Positions 52,366 through 62,700 of a DNA stretch of 64,000 nucleotides are shown piece after piece (the first letter of the stretch is position 1; each line of letters starts with the position of its first letter). The position numbers were made by a program, and so were the translations under genes. This DNA comes from Bacteroidota bacterium (GTDB lineage Bacteria; Bacteroidota; Bacteroidia; JABEUT01). Under the pieces are notes generated by a model, which ran no database searches, was not told where the DNA came from, and was given only the letters and a program-made list of their open reading frames with translations. The stretch is from the NCBI GenBank assembly GCA_013288345.1, contig JABDCA010000006.1:18360-82359 (forward strand), in the 5' to 3' direction.

Positions 52366-52392
52366 TTTTAAAATAAATCAATTGAAATTCTA

Positions 52393-52486
52393 TGCCACTA
52401 AAGCACCAAAGCACTAACGAACCACACACGAAACATTTTGTGGGATTTAGTGTCCCGATAGTCATCGGGATAGTGTTTTTGTGGCA
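52393..52486. repeat. TGCCACTAAAGCACC / TTTTTGTGGCA intergenic inverted repeat
   Basis: TGCCAC (52393-52398) and GTGGCA (52481-52486) are the ends; inside are AAAGCACCAAAGCAC and a perfect hairpin TCCCGAT-AGTC-ATCGGGA (52453-52470). Confidence 0.6.
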
Positions 52487-52521
52487 AAAAATATAAAACA
52501 ACCTAAATAAAACCCAACCCC

Positions 52522-52761
52522 ATGTGGAAAGAAGAAAATAACAAACTATACAAGAAATTCCAATTCAAGGATTTTTCAGAAGCCTTTGCATTTATGACCC
52601 GCGTTGCACTTGCAGCTGAAAAGATGGATCATCACCCAGAATGGAAGAACACTTACAACACGCTCGAAATATGGCTTTCGACACACAGTGCCGGAGATAT
52701 TGTAACCGAAAAAGACCACAAGCTTGCCAAAGCTATTGATGAGTTTGAGAAGAAAAACTAA
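52522..52761 (+). CDS. Pterin-4a-carbinolamine dehydratase family protein
   Basis: 79 residues. The family motif is complete: E-x3-H-H-P-x5-Y-x9-H-x9-D, seen as [16 protein letters not shown] and continuing to LSTHSAGDI. In aromatic amino acid hydroxylation it dehydrates the carbinolamine pterin; no hydroxylase gene is visible here, so a pterin-related or secondary role is possible. It ends 12 bp before gatA and is likely co-transcribed with it. Slightly shorter at the N-terminus than typical members. Confidence 0.9.
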   Translation: MWKEENNKLYKKFQFKDFSEAFAFMTRVALAAEKMDHHPEWKNTYNTLEIWLSTHSAGDIVTEKDHKLAKAIDEFEKKN

Positions 52762-52773
52762 TTTAGCCGACCT

Positions 52774-54204
52774 ATGAATTACCGTTCCCTGCAAGCAATA
52801 AAAACAGATCTGGCATCAGGCAAAATAACTTGCCATAGTTTAGTTGCTGCCTATATAGCGCGTATTGAAAAAGAAAAACACCTGAATGCTTTTTTAGAAG
52901 TATGGGGTGATGAAGCGCTTGCACAAGCTAAAGCTATTGATGAAAAAATAAAACAAGGCAAGGCCGGTAAACTGGCAGGGATGGTTATGGGCATTAAAGA
53001 TAACATCTGCTACAAAGGCCATAAAGTTTCTGTTTCATCAAAAATATTAGAAGGTTTTGAATCACTTTATAGCTCAACAGTAGTAGAACGCCTTATGGCT
53101 GAAGATGCCATTATTATTGGCCGTTGCAACTGCGATGAGTTTGCCATGGGCAGCTCAAACGAAAAATCGGCTTACGGTAAAGTACTTAACCCGCACGATA
53201 ACAAACGTGTGCCCGGTGGTTCTTCAGGAGGTTCTACAGCAGCGGTTGCGGCAGGTTTATGCCTGGCTGCATTAGGTACAGATACTGGAGGCTCTATACG
53301 CCAGCCTGCTTCATTTTGCGGCGTAGTAGGTATGAAACCTACGTATGGCAGGGTATCCCGTTACGGAGTATTGGCTTATGCTTCTTCCTTCGACCAGGTT
53401 GGACCACTAACAAACAATATAGAAGATGCGGCATTGATACTGGAAGTAATGGCAGGTAAAGATGAATACGATAGCACATTGAACCAAAAGCCCGTGCCTG
53501 CTTACAGTGCAGAATATAAAAAAGTAGATACTAAAAAACTACGTATAGCTTATTTAAAAGATTGCGTGGAGCATACAGGACTTGATCCTGAGATTCGTAC
53601 CCACCTTGAAAAGACAATAAGAGAGTTGAAGAAACAAGGCCATGTAGTTGAACCTGCTTCTTTTCCGCTGACCGATTATGCAGTGCCCAGTTATTATGTA
53701 CTTACCACAGCAGAAGCATCATCGAACCTTTCGCGATACAATGGTATTAACTATGGCCACCGCAGTTCACGGGCAACTGATCTGGAATCGACCTATAAGA
53801 AATCGCGCACAGAAGGATTTGGCAAAGAAGTAAAACGCCGTATTATGCTTGGTACTTTTGTGCTAAGCTCAGGTTATTTTGATGCCTATTATTCAAAAGC
53901 ACAAAAAGTAAGGCGTTTATTTTCAGAACAAACCGAAGCCATTTTAAAAGATTACGATCTTATACTTTTACCATCTACCCCGGGTACGGCCTTTTTATTC
54001 GGGCAAAATGACCAGGACCCTGTAAAGATGTATTTGGAAGATATTTTTACTGTACAGGCAAATATTACCGGATTGCCTGCCATTTCTTTACCTTTGGGTA
54101 AACATTCGAATGGCCTGCCATTTGGGGTTCAATTGATGGGTAAACGCCACGATGAGCTTACTTTATTGGCCTTTTCGGAGTACTTAATGAACAGTGCCTC
54201 GTGA
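52774..54204 (+). CDS. gatA: Glutamyl-/aspartyl-tRNA amidotransferase subunit A
   Basis: 476 residues. Amidase that supplies ammonia for converting Glu-tRNA-Gln or Asp-tRNA-Asn. The Ser-cisSer-Lys triad region is complete: GIKDNICYKG (Lys near 73), PGGSSGGSTAAVAAG near 149 and TDTGGSIRQPASFCG near 172. C-terminal GLPFGVQLMGKRHDEL is typical. gatB and gatC are not adjacent, as is common in this phylum. Overlaps nothing; 103 bp to the next gene. Confidence 0.95.
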   Translation: MNYRSLQAIKTDLASGKITCHSLVAAYIARIEKEKHLNAFLEVWGDEALAQAKAIDEKIKQGKAGKLAGMVMGIKDNICYKGHKVSVSSKILEGFESLYSSTVVERLMAEDAIIIGRCNCDEFAMGSSNEKSAYGKVLNPHDNKRVPGGSSGGSTAAVAAGLCLAALGTDTGGSIRQPASFCGVVGMKPTYGRVSRYGVLAYASSFDQVGPLTNNIEDAALILEVMAGKDEYDSTLNQKPVPAYSAEYKKVDTKKLRIAYLKDCVEHTGLDPEIRTHLEKTIRELKKQGHVVEPASFPLTDYAVPSYYVLTTAEASSNLSRYNGINYGHRSSRATDLESTYKKSRTEGFGKEVKRRIMLGTFVLSSGYFDAYYSKAQKVRRLFSEQTEAILKDYDLILLPSTPGTAFLFGQNDQDPVKMYLEDIFTVQANITGLPAISLPLGKHSNGLPFGVQLMGKRHDELTLLAFSEYLMNSAS

Positions 54205-54221
54205 ATATCTAAAAGAACCAA

Positions 54222-54235
54222 GCCTTAAAAAAGGC
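54222..54235 (+). terminator. Weak hairpin after gatA
   Basis: GCCTT-AAAA-AAGGC, 5-bp stem, 18 nt after the gatA stop, without a clean U-run. Only a weak terminator candidate. Confidence 0.25.
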
Positions 54236-54307
54236 ATAATTCTTGTTAAAATTGCACTTTTTATATAGTATTGTACAACATTTTTACGAATTAACCGTAT
54301 ATATAGT

Positions 54308-55795
54308 ATGAGGATAATGAAACCAGCGAAGCATATTAGTCTATCACTTGCCATTACTATGGTATTGGCCTGCGGTTTTTCTAAAGCTGCCGTTGTACAT
54401 AAAAACGGTAAAGCTTTTGGGCCGGGCGATAGCACACAAGTTTTGGCCGATGACCCTATTGCTGCTAATCTTGATAGCCTTTCGGTACTTAATTTTTTTG
54501 AAAAAGGATATGATGTAGTTAAGTCTTCTAACTACAATTTCAAGCCCGATTCAATACCTGTTTACAGCGATAAAGAAATAGCAGACCGCTTTAGCAAACT
54601 CGATGGACAAACCCCATTCGACTTAGAATACAATAACGTAGTAAAAGAATATGTTGACTTATATGCTATCCGCAAAAAGCAACTTACCTCAAGGGTACTT
54701 GCATTAGGCAGGCTTTACTTCCCTATGATGGAACAAATATTAGACAGGTACAAAATGCCTTTAGAGTTGAAATATTTAGCAGTAGTTGAATCAGCCCTTA
54801 ACCCTACAGCATGCTCTAAATGTGGTGCTCGTGGCTTATGGCAGTTTATGTATACCACAGGCAAGCTATACAACTTGCAAGTAACATCGTATGTAGATGA
54901 CCGTAATGACCCTTATAAAGAAACCGTTGCTGCCTGCGAATACCTTAAGTTCTTATATGGCATGTTTGGCGACTGGCAATTGGTTATTGCAGCATACAAC
55001 TGCGGCCCAGGTGAAATCAGCAAGGCTATACGCCGCTCGGGTGGCAAAACAAACTTCTGGGCTATCAGGCCTTACCTTCCTAAGGAAACCCAAAACTATG
55101 TACCTGCATTTATTGCAGTAAACTATGTAATGCATTATTCTACTTCACTTAATATTTCTCCAAGTATTGTTAATGCAACTTACTTTGATGTTGATACAGT
55201 TGCCGTTCACCAACAACTTTCATTCACACAAATATCAAGCTACCTGAATGTACCTATTGCTACTATTGCTTATTTAAACCCAAGCTACAAACTAGGTGTA
55301 ATACCTTATAGCAACGATGGAGCTTATACCATTTGCCTCCCGGTATCAAAGGCAGGTACCTTTATTACCAACGAAAAGACTATTTATAACCTCTCTCGTA
55401 AAGATACCCTTACAAGTTCGCAGATAATGGCCATGCAGGAATCATCTCCACAAGTGGAATACTATCGTGTAAAACATGGAGAGCACTTAAGTACCATTGC
55501 TAATCGTTACCATTGCACCGTTCGTGAACTTAAAGAATGGAACGGCCTTGCAAGTAACAACGTAGAACCGGGCCAACACCTTACAGTTTATGTAAGTCGT
55601 GGGCACCATGCAACAACCAGTTCAACTGCAGTAGCATCTAAAAAGACAACAACTAAAAAAGATTATGTAATACAGGCAGGCGATACCTTATGGCACATAT
55701 CGCAAACCACAGGCATATCAGTAGCTACATTAAAGAAGCTTAACCCGAACAACTCATTGGTACCGGGTACAAAAATTAAGCTCTCGAGTAATTAA
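54308..55795 (+). CDS. Membrane-bound lytic transglycosylase with two LysM domains (MltD-like)
   Basis: 495 residues. Signal sequence (HISLSLAITMVLACGFSKA), then a GH23/SLT domain with catalytic Glu in LAVVESALNP (about residue 159) and the downstream GARGLWQFMYTTGKLY and AYNCGPGEISKAI. Two C-terminal LysM peptidoglycan-binding units (YRVKHGEHLSTIANRY near 384 and YVIQAGDTLWHISQTTG near 451). Cleaves peptidoglycan in the periplasm during growth. Convergent with the M20 gene, 2 bp between stops. Confidence 0.93.
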   Translation: MRIMKPAKHISLSLAITMVLACGFSKAAVVHKNGKAFGPGDSTQVLADDPIAANLDSLSVLNFFEKGYDVVKSSNYNFKPDSIPVYSDKEIADRFSKLDGQTPFDLEYNNVVKEYVDLYAIRKKQLTSRVLALGRLYFPMMEQILDRYKMPLELKYLAVVESALNPTACSKCGARGLWQFMYTTGKLYNLQVTSYVDDRNDPYKETVAACEYLKFLYGMFGDWQLVIAAYNCGPGEISKAIRRSGGKTNFWAIRPYLPKETQNYVPAFIAVNYVMHYSTSLNISPSIVNATYFDVDTVAVHQQLSFTQISSYLNVPIATIAYLNPSYKLGVIPYSNDGAYTICLPVSKAGTFITNEKTIYNLSRKDTLTSSQIMAMQESSPQVEYYRVKHGEHLSTIANRYHCTVRELKEWNGLASNNVEPGQHLTVYVSRGHHATTSSTAVASKKTTTKKDYVIQAGDTLWHISQTTGISVATLKKLNPNNSLVPGTKIKLSSN

Positions 55796-55797
55796 GT

Positions 55798-57000
55798 TTA
55801 TTTGCTGAGTTCGCTTATGGCTATCCATGCCATAAGTCCCATGCCGGTTTCAAGCGCTTTCTCGTCAATATCGAATGTTGGTGTATGCACCCCTGAAGTA
55901 ATACCCTTAGCTATATTGCCCGTACCAAGCCTATAGAAGCAAGCAGGTGTTGTAAGTGAATAGAATGCGAAGTCCTCAGATGTCATGCGCTTTTCAAGGG
56001 TAACTACATTCTCCTTGCCTAAGTATTGTTCGGCTGCCTTTTGAGCATTGCCGGTTACATTGGTATCGTTTATCAATACAGGATAGCCTTTATCAATGCG
56101 CACTTCACAATCGCCACCCATTTCTTTGGCTTTGGTCTTAATGATGTTCCTTATTATCTCATGTGCTTCATTCCTCCACTCTTCATTCATAGTGCGGAAG
56201 GTTCCGTCAATAACAACCTCTTGTGGTATAACATTGGTGGCGCCATTAGCCTGCACCTTACCAAAAGCCAACACAGTAGGTATCTCATTCTTCGGATGCT
56301 TCATGAACTTGTCATTCAATTCTAACAATATGGCAGAGGCTATAAGTATAGGATTAACATAGCTCGCGGGCATTGCAGCGTGGCCACCTTTACCTTTTAC
56401 AGTAAGGTATATCTCATCGCACGATGCCATATAGGTTCCACCGCAGAAGCCCACTTTACCTGCCTCTAATGTAGGGAACACATGTTGTGCAACTATAACT
56501 TCAGGAGAAGGGTTTTCCAATACACCTTCCTTTATCATAATAGATGCTCCTCCGGGCAAGCGCTCTTCCCCAGGTTGAAAAATGAGCTTGATGGTGCCTT
56601 CCCATTCTTGCTTTAGCTCTGTAAGTATCATAGCAGCACCTAGTAATCCTGCCGAATGTGCATCGTGCCCGCATGCATGCATTGCACCACTATTCTTCGA
56701 TTTGTATGGAACATCATTTTCTTCTTTAATGGGAAGAGCATCCATATCTGCACGCAGAGCAATAGTTTTGCCGGGCTTCTTACCCTGAATAGTAACTACC
56801 AGTCCTGTCTTAGCCATTCGCTCTGGTGTCAGGCCTATTTTACTTAAAGCAGTAGTAATATATTCTGCTGTGTTATATTCGTTGAAAGACAATTCAGGGT
56901 TAGCATGTATATGCCTCCTCATCTCAATTACCAAATTGAGATGTTGCTTACTCAATGCTTTTATCTTTTCTACTATATCCACTCTCTTGTAATTCTGCAT
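55798..57000 (-). CDS. M20-family amidohydrolase (hippurate/IAA-amino-acid hydrolase type)
   Basis: 400 residues from the ATG at 57000 (MQNYKRVDIVEKIKALSKQH); an earlier in-frame start would run through the gldJ terminator and is rejected. Di-metal M20D hydrolase: MRRHIHANPELSFNEYNTAEY at the start, MHACGHDAHSAGLLGAA near residue 104 with Cys/His ligands, FQPGEERLPGGA near 140, and MTSEDFAFYSLTTPACFYRLG near 355. It hydrolyses N-acyl amino acids or similar; substrate open. It follows the T9SS genes but is separated from them by a terminator. Confidence 0.92.
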   Translation of the reverse strand: MQNYKRVDIVEKIKALSKQHLNLVIEMRRHIHANPELSFNEYNTAEYITTALSKIGLTPERMAKTGLVVTIQGKKPGKTIALRADMDALPIKEENDVPYKSKNSGAMHACGHDAHSAGLLGAAMILTELKQEWEGTIKLIFQPGEERLPGGASIMIKEGVLENPSPEVIVAQHVFPTLEAGKVGFCGGTYMASCDEIYLTVKGKGGHAAMPASYVNPILIASAILLELNDKFMKHPKNEIPTVLAFGKVQANGATNVIPQEVVIDGTFRTMNEEWRNEAHEIIRNIIKTKAKEMGGDCEVRIDKGYPVLINDTNVTGNAQKAAEQYLGKENVVTLEKRMTSEDFAFYSLTTPACFYRLGTGNIAKGITSGVHTPTFDIDEKALETGMGLMAWIAISELSK

Positions 57001-57002
57001 CA

Positions 57003-57038
57003 AAAATAAAAAAACCCCTGATGAATAATCAGAGGTTT
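57003..57038 (-). terminator. Intrinsic terminator after gldJ
   Basis: On the minus strand: AAACC and CTGAT pair with ATCAG and GGTTT around a 5-nt loop with one internal mismatch, followed by a run of seven T. It lies 22 nt past the gldJ stop and ends the porP-gldJ transcript. Confidence 0.75.
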
Positions 57039-57059
57039 CTTTATTATAGAATAGCTTGA

Positions 57060-58601
57060 TTAATATTTTCCACCTTCGTTCTTGCCACCTAACCCAATTG
57101 GGCTTCCTACCCTGGTCATAGCGCAACGGAAACCAATATAGTCGGTTGCCTGGTGTTCTTCAAGGAACCTGCGTGTACCCGGACTCATCCAGAATGCGCG
57201 GTCTTTCCATGAACCACCTTTGTAAACGTGGGTCTCATCGCTAATTAAAGTAGTTGTACCTGTTTGGTACATAATTCCGGTTGGATGAGCTGTTTTAGCT
57301 CCTTCGCCATCAGGATAGTATATACTTGATGCTACATCACCATCCTGAAAACTTCTTTCGTCAGATTCGTGATAGTTTCTACGTTCAGCTAAATTATCTT
57401 CTTTGTGATTCTTATCCACATCTCTCCATTTAACCTGGCCCGGTATGCTTACTATATCACTGTCAACACCATTAAATGCGTATTTCAATGAATCTTGTAT
57501 TACAATACCGTCCTGGTCTTTAACTTGTGTTTGGTATTGGTTACCCCTGAAAGGCCTGAATTCAAATTCATCATCCGGTGTTAATGGCCTGTAAACGTCC
57601 ATTACCCATTCGCTCACGTTACCAGCCATACCATAAAGGCCATAATCATTAGGCCAGTATGAATATACAGGTGCAGTTACGTCGGCAGCATCGTTCAAAT
57701 CGCCTGCAACACCCATATAGTCACCGGCACCTTTTACAAAGTCACCCAATTCTTGTCCCCTGTATTTTTCATCAGGATTACGTGTTGCGTGACCATTCCA
57801 TGGGTAAATTCTACGTTGGAAAATCAATTCCAATGTGGTGTTACCAACTAAGCCATAAGCAGCAAATTCCCATTCTGCTTCGGTAGGAAGGCGATAGTCA
57901 GGTAAAAATATACCGTCTTCAATTTTCACATTACGTGTACCGTTACCAGATGGGTTAAGGTCAGGCAAAGGTTGTTTAACCTGACCTGTCCATTTACCTG
58001 CTAAGTAAGTATCAGTATTAAAATAGTCAGCATCAGATGGTGTAGGGTTCCAATCGATTATACCCTCACGAACAAGTATAAATTCATTTACCCTGTCGGT
58101 GCGCCATTTACAAAAATCGGTTGCTTGTAACCAGTTAACACCTACTACAGGATAATCGTTGTATGCAGGGTGACGTAAGTAATATCTAACAAACGGCTCG
58201 TTGTAAGCAAGCTTATTTCTCCAAACTAAAGTATCAGGAAGTGTTTTAGTATATATCTGTGGATAGTTACCGTTAAACACCCTTGAGGTCCAGTAAAGGT
58301 ACTCCCTATAGTTTACGTTAGTAACTTCAGTTTCGTCCATATAAAACGAAGAAACAGTTACGCGTCTTGGTACGTTATTCCATTCGTACATTACATCGTC
58401 CTGAGACCTGCCCATGGTAAATGTACCACCTTCAATAAATACAAGCCCGGGGCCAGTTTCCTGTTCATCGTTATGAGAAACTTCATAGCCGCCATTCTTT
58501 GGGTCATTAAGGTTCCAGCCTGTAACGCTCGATCTCTCGTGCGAGCATGATCCCAGTATCACAATCCCTGCAATACCTAAAAAACTCAAGTGTCTGTTCA
58601 T
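57060..58601 (-). CDS. gldJ: Gliding motility / T9SS lipoprotein GldJ
   Basis: 513 residues. Lipobox ILGSC (Cys19), then a formylglycine-generating-enzyme-like (FGE-sulfatase) fold: GLVFIEGGTFTMGRSQDDV near residue 53, VSSFYMDETEVTNVNYREYL near 85, YRLPTEAEWEFAAYG near 235, YGMAGNVSEWVMDVYRPL and HVYKGGSWKDRAFW, ending GFRCAMTRVG. GldJ and GldK are both of this type. Adjacency to porU/porV is the known GldJ arrangement, and gldL-gldM-gldN, which follow gldK, are absent, so GldJ is preferred. Outer-membrane lipoprotein needed for gliding and type IX secretion. Follows the porP-type gene by 45 bp. Confidence 0.87.
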   Translation of the reverse strand: MNRHLSFLGIAGIVILGSCSHERSSVTGWNLNDPKNGGYEVSHNDEQETGPGLVFIEGGTFTMGRSQDDVMYEWNNVPRRVTVSSFYMDETEVTNVNYREYLYWTSRVFNGNYPQIYTKTLPDTLVWRNKLAYNEPFVRYYLRHPAYNDYPVVGVNWLQATDFCKWRTDRVNEFILVREGIIDWNPTPSDADYFNTDTYLAGKWTGQVKQPLPDLNPSGNGTRNVKIEDGIFLPDYRLPTEAEWEFAAYGLVGNTTLELIFQRRIYPWNGHATRNPDEKYRGQELGDFVKGAGDYMGVAGDLNDAADVTAPVYSYWPNDYGLYGMAGNVSEWVMDVYRPLTPDDEFEFRPFRGNQYQTQVKDQDGIVIQDSLKYAFNGVDSDIVSIPGQVKWRDVDKNHKEDNLAERRNYHESDERSFQDGDVASSIYYPDGEGAKTAHPTGIMYQTGTTTLISDETHVYKGGSWKDRAFWMSPGTRRFLEEHQATDYIGFRCAMTRVGSPIGLGGKNEGGKY

Positions 58602-58646
58602 AGCTTAATTATATATTTTTATTGAGTACTTATATCTCTCGTTGAA

Positions 58647-59618
58647 TTAGAACGAAGGGCAGTTAAAGGTTCTGAATCCTCTTTTGTGAGGATGACATGA
58701 GAATTGAAAAATAAGCGAAAGTTCATGAGAACCTGCAGTCTGTTCTGTAAGCTTAGATATGGTAACATCATAGCTGTAACCCATCTTTACTGTTTTGGTT
58801 TGAAACCCGATAAGCAACATCAGTGCATCCTGGTTCCTATACCACAAACCACCCACAATAGGGCCTTTCATAGCGTAAAAGCCAAGGTCGAGTTGTTGAA
58901 AATCCTGTTGTTTCTGGAAAATAACGTTAGGAGAAATAACTACCTGATCGTCTTGTATAGAGTGTCCGTTAACAGGTATCATAGCGCCTGCGTGGGCAGT
59001 ATATTTAATAGGCAATTGGCTGGCACCGGTAACAAAAGATTCGTCAGGTTGAGTAAGGTGATCAGCAGAGAAACCAAAGAATACGTTTTTGCTATAACCC
59101 AAAATACCGGCAGAAAAGTCAGGAACACCAACACTTGTACGGGTAGAGTTTTCTGCAGAATTATAAACGAAACCACGTGTGGCATCAATCATATCGCCAA
59201 AAGTAAGCTTGCTCCAATCAACACTCTTTTGGTGGTAAGTAGCCTGGAAACCTGCACTTATAGTAAAGGTACGGGTAACAGGTAATTGAAAGGCATAAAT
59301 AGCGCTTAAGTTACTTGTAGTAAGGGTAGCATTGCCAGCCTCATCTTGTGTAGCTAATATTCCAATACCGCCTGATAATGCATCAATGTGCTGATCGTAT
59401 GAACCACTATAAGTTACAAATGTGCCCGGTATATTAGGCCATTCATCCCTAAAGTTCATACATATACGGGGGCAATTGGCACTACCTGCAAATGCTGGGT
59501 TTAGGTATAATGGGTTAGCATAGAACTGCGTAAACTGCGGATCTTGTGCGTTGGCATTAAATGATATACCTGTTATCAGTGCCATTGTGGCGATTAGTAA
59601 AACGTATAATTTCTTCAT
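58647..59618 (-). CDS. PorP/SprF-family type IX secretion membrane protein
   Basis: 323 residues from the ATG at 59618 (MKKLYVLLIATMALI); an ATG 15 nt earlier is possible, but the promoter box would then be 7 nt away. Signal peptide ending ANAQ, immediately followed by the hallmark DPQFTQFYANPLYLNPAFAG, then an outer-membrane beta-barrel with repeated aromatic-ended strands. PorP/SprF proteins are accessory channels for T9SS cargo or SprB-like adhesins. Probably co-transcribed with gldJ and divergent from porU. Confidence 0.92.
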   Translation of the reverse strand: MKKLYVLLIATMALITGISFNANAQDPQFTQFYANPLYLNPAFAGSANCPRICMNFRDEWPNIPGTFVTYSGSYDQHIDALSGGIGILATQDEAGNATLTTSNLSAIYAFQLPVTRTFTISAGFQATYHQKSVDWSKLTFGDMIDATRGFVYNSAENSTRTSVGVPDFSAGILGYSKNVFFGFSADHLTQPDESFVTGASQLPIKYTAHAGAMIPVNGHSIQDDQVVISPNVIFQKQQDFQQLDLGFYAMKGPIVGGLWYRNQDALMLLIGFQTKTVKMGYSYDVTISKLTEQTAGSHELSLIFQFSCHPHKRGFRTFNCPSF

Positions 59619-59640
59619 GGCAGTATGCTGCATTAGAATA

Positions 59641-59648
59641 CAAATATA
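59641..59648 (-). promoter_or_regulatory. Predicted -7 promoter element of porP-gldJ
   Basis: TATATTTG on the minus strand, 22 nt before the chosen start codon. Confidence 0.45.
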
Positions 59649-59795
59649 CGAAAAGTTTTATATGATTGTTACCCTATTTGGCATTTTTTGGCCTAACACA
59701 ATAAAAAAGCCTTGCAAAAGTTATTGCTTTGCATACTTATCGAATCAAATATCCTAACTTTACTCTCTTTATGAGGGGTTATACTAAAATTTAAG

Positions 59796-62700
59796 ATGAA
59801 ACGGCAATTATTAACAATATTCCCATTTTTATTGATATTCTTTACGGTTAATGCACAATTAAAGCAGAAGCCTGTGCAGGCTGTTGTAAAAAATAGCACG
59901 CCTATAACCACACTATTAAAAACAAACACAACCACTGCTGCTATAGCAAATACCAATGGGCTTACAACCCTGCAATGGGAAAAACCACATACTGAAAGCA
60001 TAGGCAATACCGGAACAACAAAAGTTTTTATTGGCTTTAAAGGAGCAACATACGATGCAGGCATGTCATACCTGCCCGTATATTTTAAACGTATAAAACT
60101 TAACAGTTCCACAAATAAAATAAAAGTTGTTCTTGAAAATGAAACTTATATATCTCTCTCGGCAGATGAAACGGCAGCTATAAATAAAAATAAAGCCATT
60201 GGTGCTGATATTAAATTAAGCTACAATCTTGTTGCAGACAGAATGCAACCTTATGCCCAACTATCTATTTTACCTATTCGTAAAAATGCATCAACCGGGC
60301 AGTTTGAAAAACTGGTTTCTTTTAAAATAAGTGTGCAAGAAAGTACTGAAATTGCCGGAAAAAGATTGAAAAAAGCAAGTTTTGCCTCGAGTTCGGTATT
60401 AAGTGGCGGCACCTGGTATAAAATTGGCGTAACTGCAGATGGGGTTTATAAACTTGATTATAATTTCCTGAAGAACCTGGGTTACAATATGGCATCGCTT
60501 GTGCCTGCAAACATTCGCATATATGGTAATGGCGGTAAAATGTTACCTACCATGAACAATGCACCAAGGCCTGACGACCTAATGGAAAATGCCGTTTTTG
60601 TTCAGGGCAATAGCGATGCATCGTTTCAACAGAATGACTATGTTTTGTTTTATGGTCAAAGCCCCCATACATGGGCACTTGATACTACAGGGAGTTGTGC
60701 AAAATACCACCATACTGTTAATCTATATTCCGATACCACTTACTATTTTATAAATGCCGATATGGGTGCGGGGAAAAGAATTGCTGTGGAAAATTCCTTA
60801 CCAACGGCTACCGATACCGTAAAGTCTTTTGATGATTATGCTTATGTGGAACCAGACCAAACAAACCTGATTCAATCAGGCAATCAATGGTTTGGGCAGT
60901 ATTTTGATGTTACTACATCATACAATATACCTTTCAATTTCTCCAATATTCTAACATCTTCTCCTGTATATGTAAATACATACTTGGCGTCACGTTATGA
61001 TATAAGTAACGGCACTACCAGTTTATATACTGCAAGTGCCGGAAGTGGAACTGTGAATATATCGTGTGGGTCGGTAAGTACTAACATTTATTTTGGTATA
61101 TACGCGACAATGGGTAGTGGTTGTTTTTCTTTTACCCCTACCAGTAGTTCATTCGACATAAATGTTTCAAAAATAACCCCAGGTGCTATTGGATGGTTAT
61201 ATTACATAGAAGTAAACTTGCGCCGTCCCTTATCCATGCCTAATGACCAAATGGAATTCAGGGATGCCCTTTCAGTAGGTAAGGGCAAAGTTTCTTTATT
61301 TGATATCTCTACATTTTCACCTTTACAAGTATGGGATATAAGCAATCCTCAAAATGTTTTATCGGTTACTTTAAATAATTCCACGGCAGGGCATTATCAG
61401 TATACCTTAGCCAGCGATACCTTAAAACAATACATGGCATTTACCGGCAACAAGTATTTAACAGCCATTGGCCTGGGCAAAGTTGCTAATCAAAACCTGC
61501 ATGCTTCTGCTCAAGTTGATCTGATTATTGTTGCTAATCCGCAATTTTACTCTCAAGCAATGCAACTTGCAGCTTTTCACAGAACCCATGATAGTCTCAG
61601 CGTGCAGGTTGTTACAACTACCCAGGTATATAACGAGTTTTCATCGGGCCGGCAGGACCCTGTAGCTATACGTGATTTTTGTCGCATGTTCTATTCACGC
61701 CAAACCAGTTATGCCAACAGTATTAAATATTTACTCTTGTATGGTGATGGCTCCTATGACCCGAAAAACAGGATGGCTAATAATTCAAACTTTGTTGTCA
61801 CTTATGAATCTGATAATTCATTTGATCCTACGGGTTCGTACGTTACTGACGATTTTTATGCTGTTTTAGAAGATACGAATCATCTTTTAAGCTCTCCGGT
61901 AGGTAACCTTGACTTAAGCAATTATACGTTGGACATTGGAGTTGGCAGGCTTACTGTTGATAATGCATCTGAAGCGCAAACAGTGCTGAATAAAATAATA
62001 AATTATGAAACAAATTCAGGTGAGCCTGTTGTTTCACCTATATCATGTTGTAACCCTCAAACCCAATACAACATGGGTAACTGGAGGAATACCGTGTGCT
62101 TTATAGCTCACGATGGTGATGCTGATATACATGTAGATGAAGCAGAAACATTAGCAGACTCAGTGGCAAATGATTTCCCTAATTTGAATGTAAATAAAAT
62201 ATATCTCGATGCATACCAAATGATTCAGACACCTGGTGGGCCAAGGTATCCTGATGTAAACACAGCTATTGATAACCAAATGAACAAAGGCTTGCTTATT
62301 ATAAACTACACCGGTCACGGTGGGCAGTTGGGCCTTGCTGTTTCACGCGTACTCACATTCAATGATATTTATTCCTGGACCAATATCAATAAACTTTCTC
62401 TTTTCTTTACAGCATCATGCGAGTTTGCACGTTTTGATGATCCTGAACAGATATCTGCAGGCGAGCTTTGTTTACAAAGTTCCACAGGTGGAAATATTGC
62501 ACTTATGACAACCGTGCGCGATGTTTATTCAGGGGGTAATGCACTACTTAATCAAAACTTCTTCAGTATACTATATACTCCCTTACCTGATGGTTCATTG
62601 CCACGCCTAGGTGACTTGTTTACAAATGCAAAAAATTTAACAGGACCTATAATTAATTCGCGGATGTTTGCCCTACTTGGCGACCCGGCTGTAAGGCTTG

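Noticed and set aside
57001..57008. TATTTTTG immediately before the M20 ATG as a fifth leaderless promoter
   Set aside because: It coincides with the U-tract of the gldJ terminator and abuts the ATG with no spacing, so the match is probably accidental.
57060..58601. Naming the FGE-fold lipoprotein GldK
   Set aside because: gldL, gldM and gldN do not follow; position beside porU and the C-terminal pattern favour GldJ.
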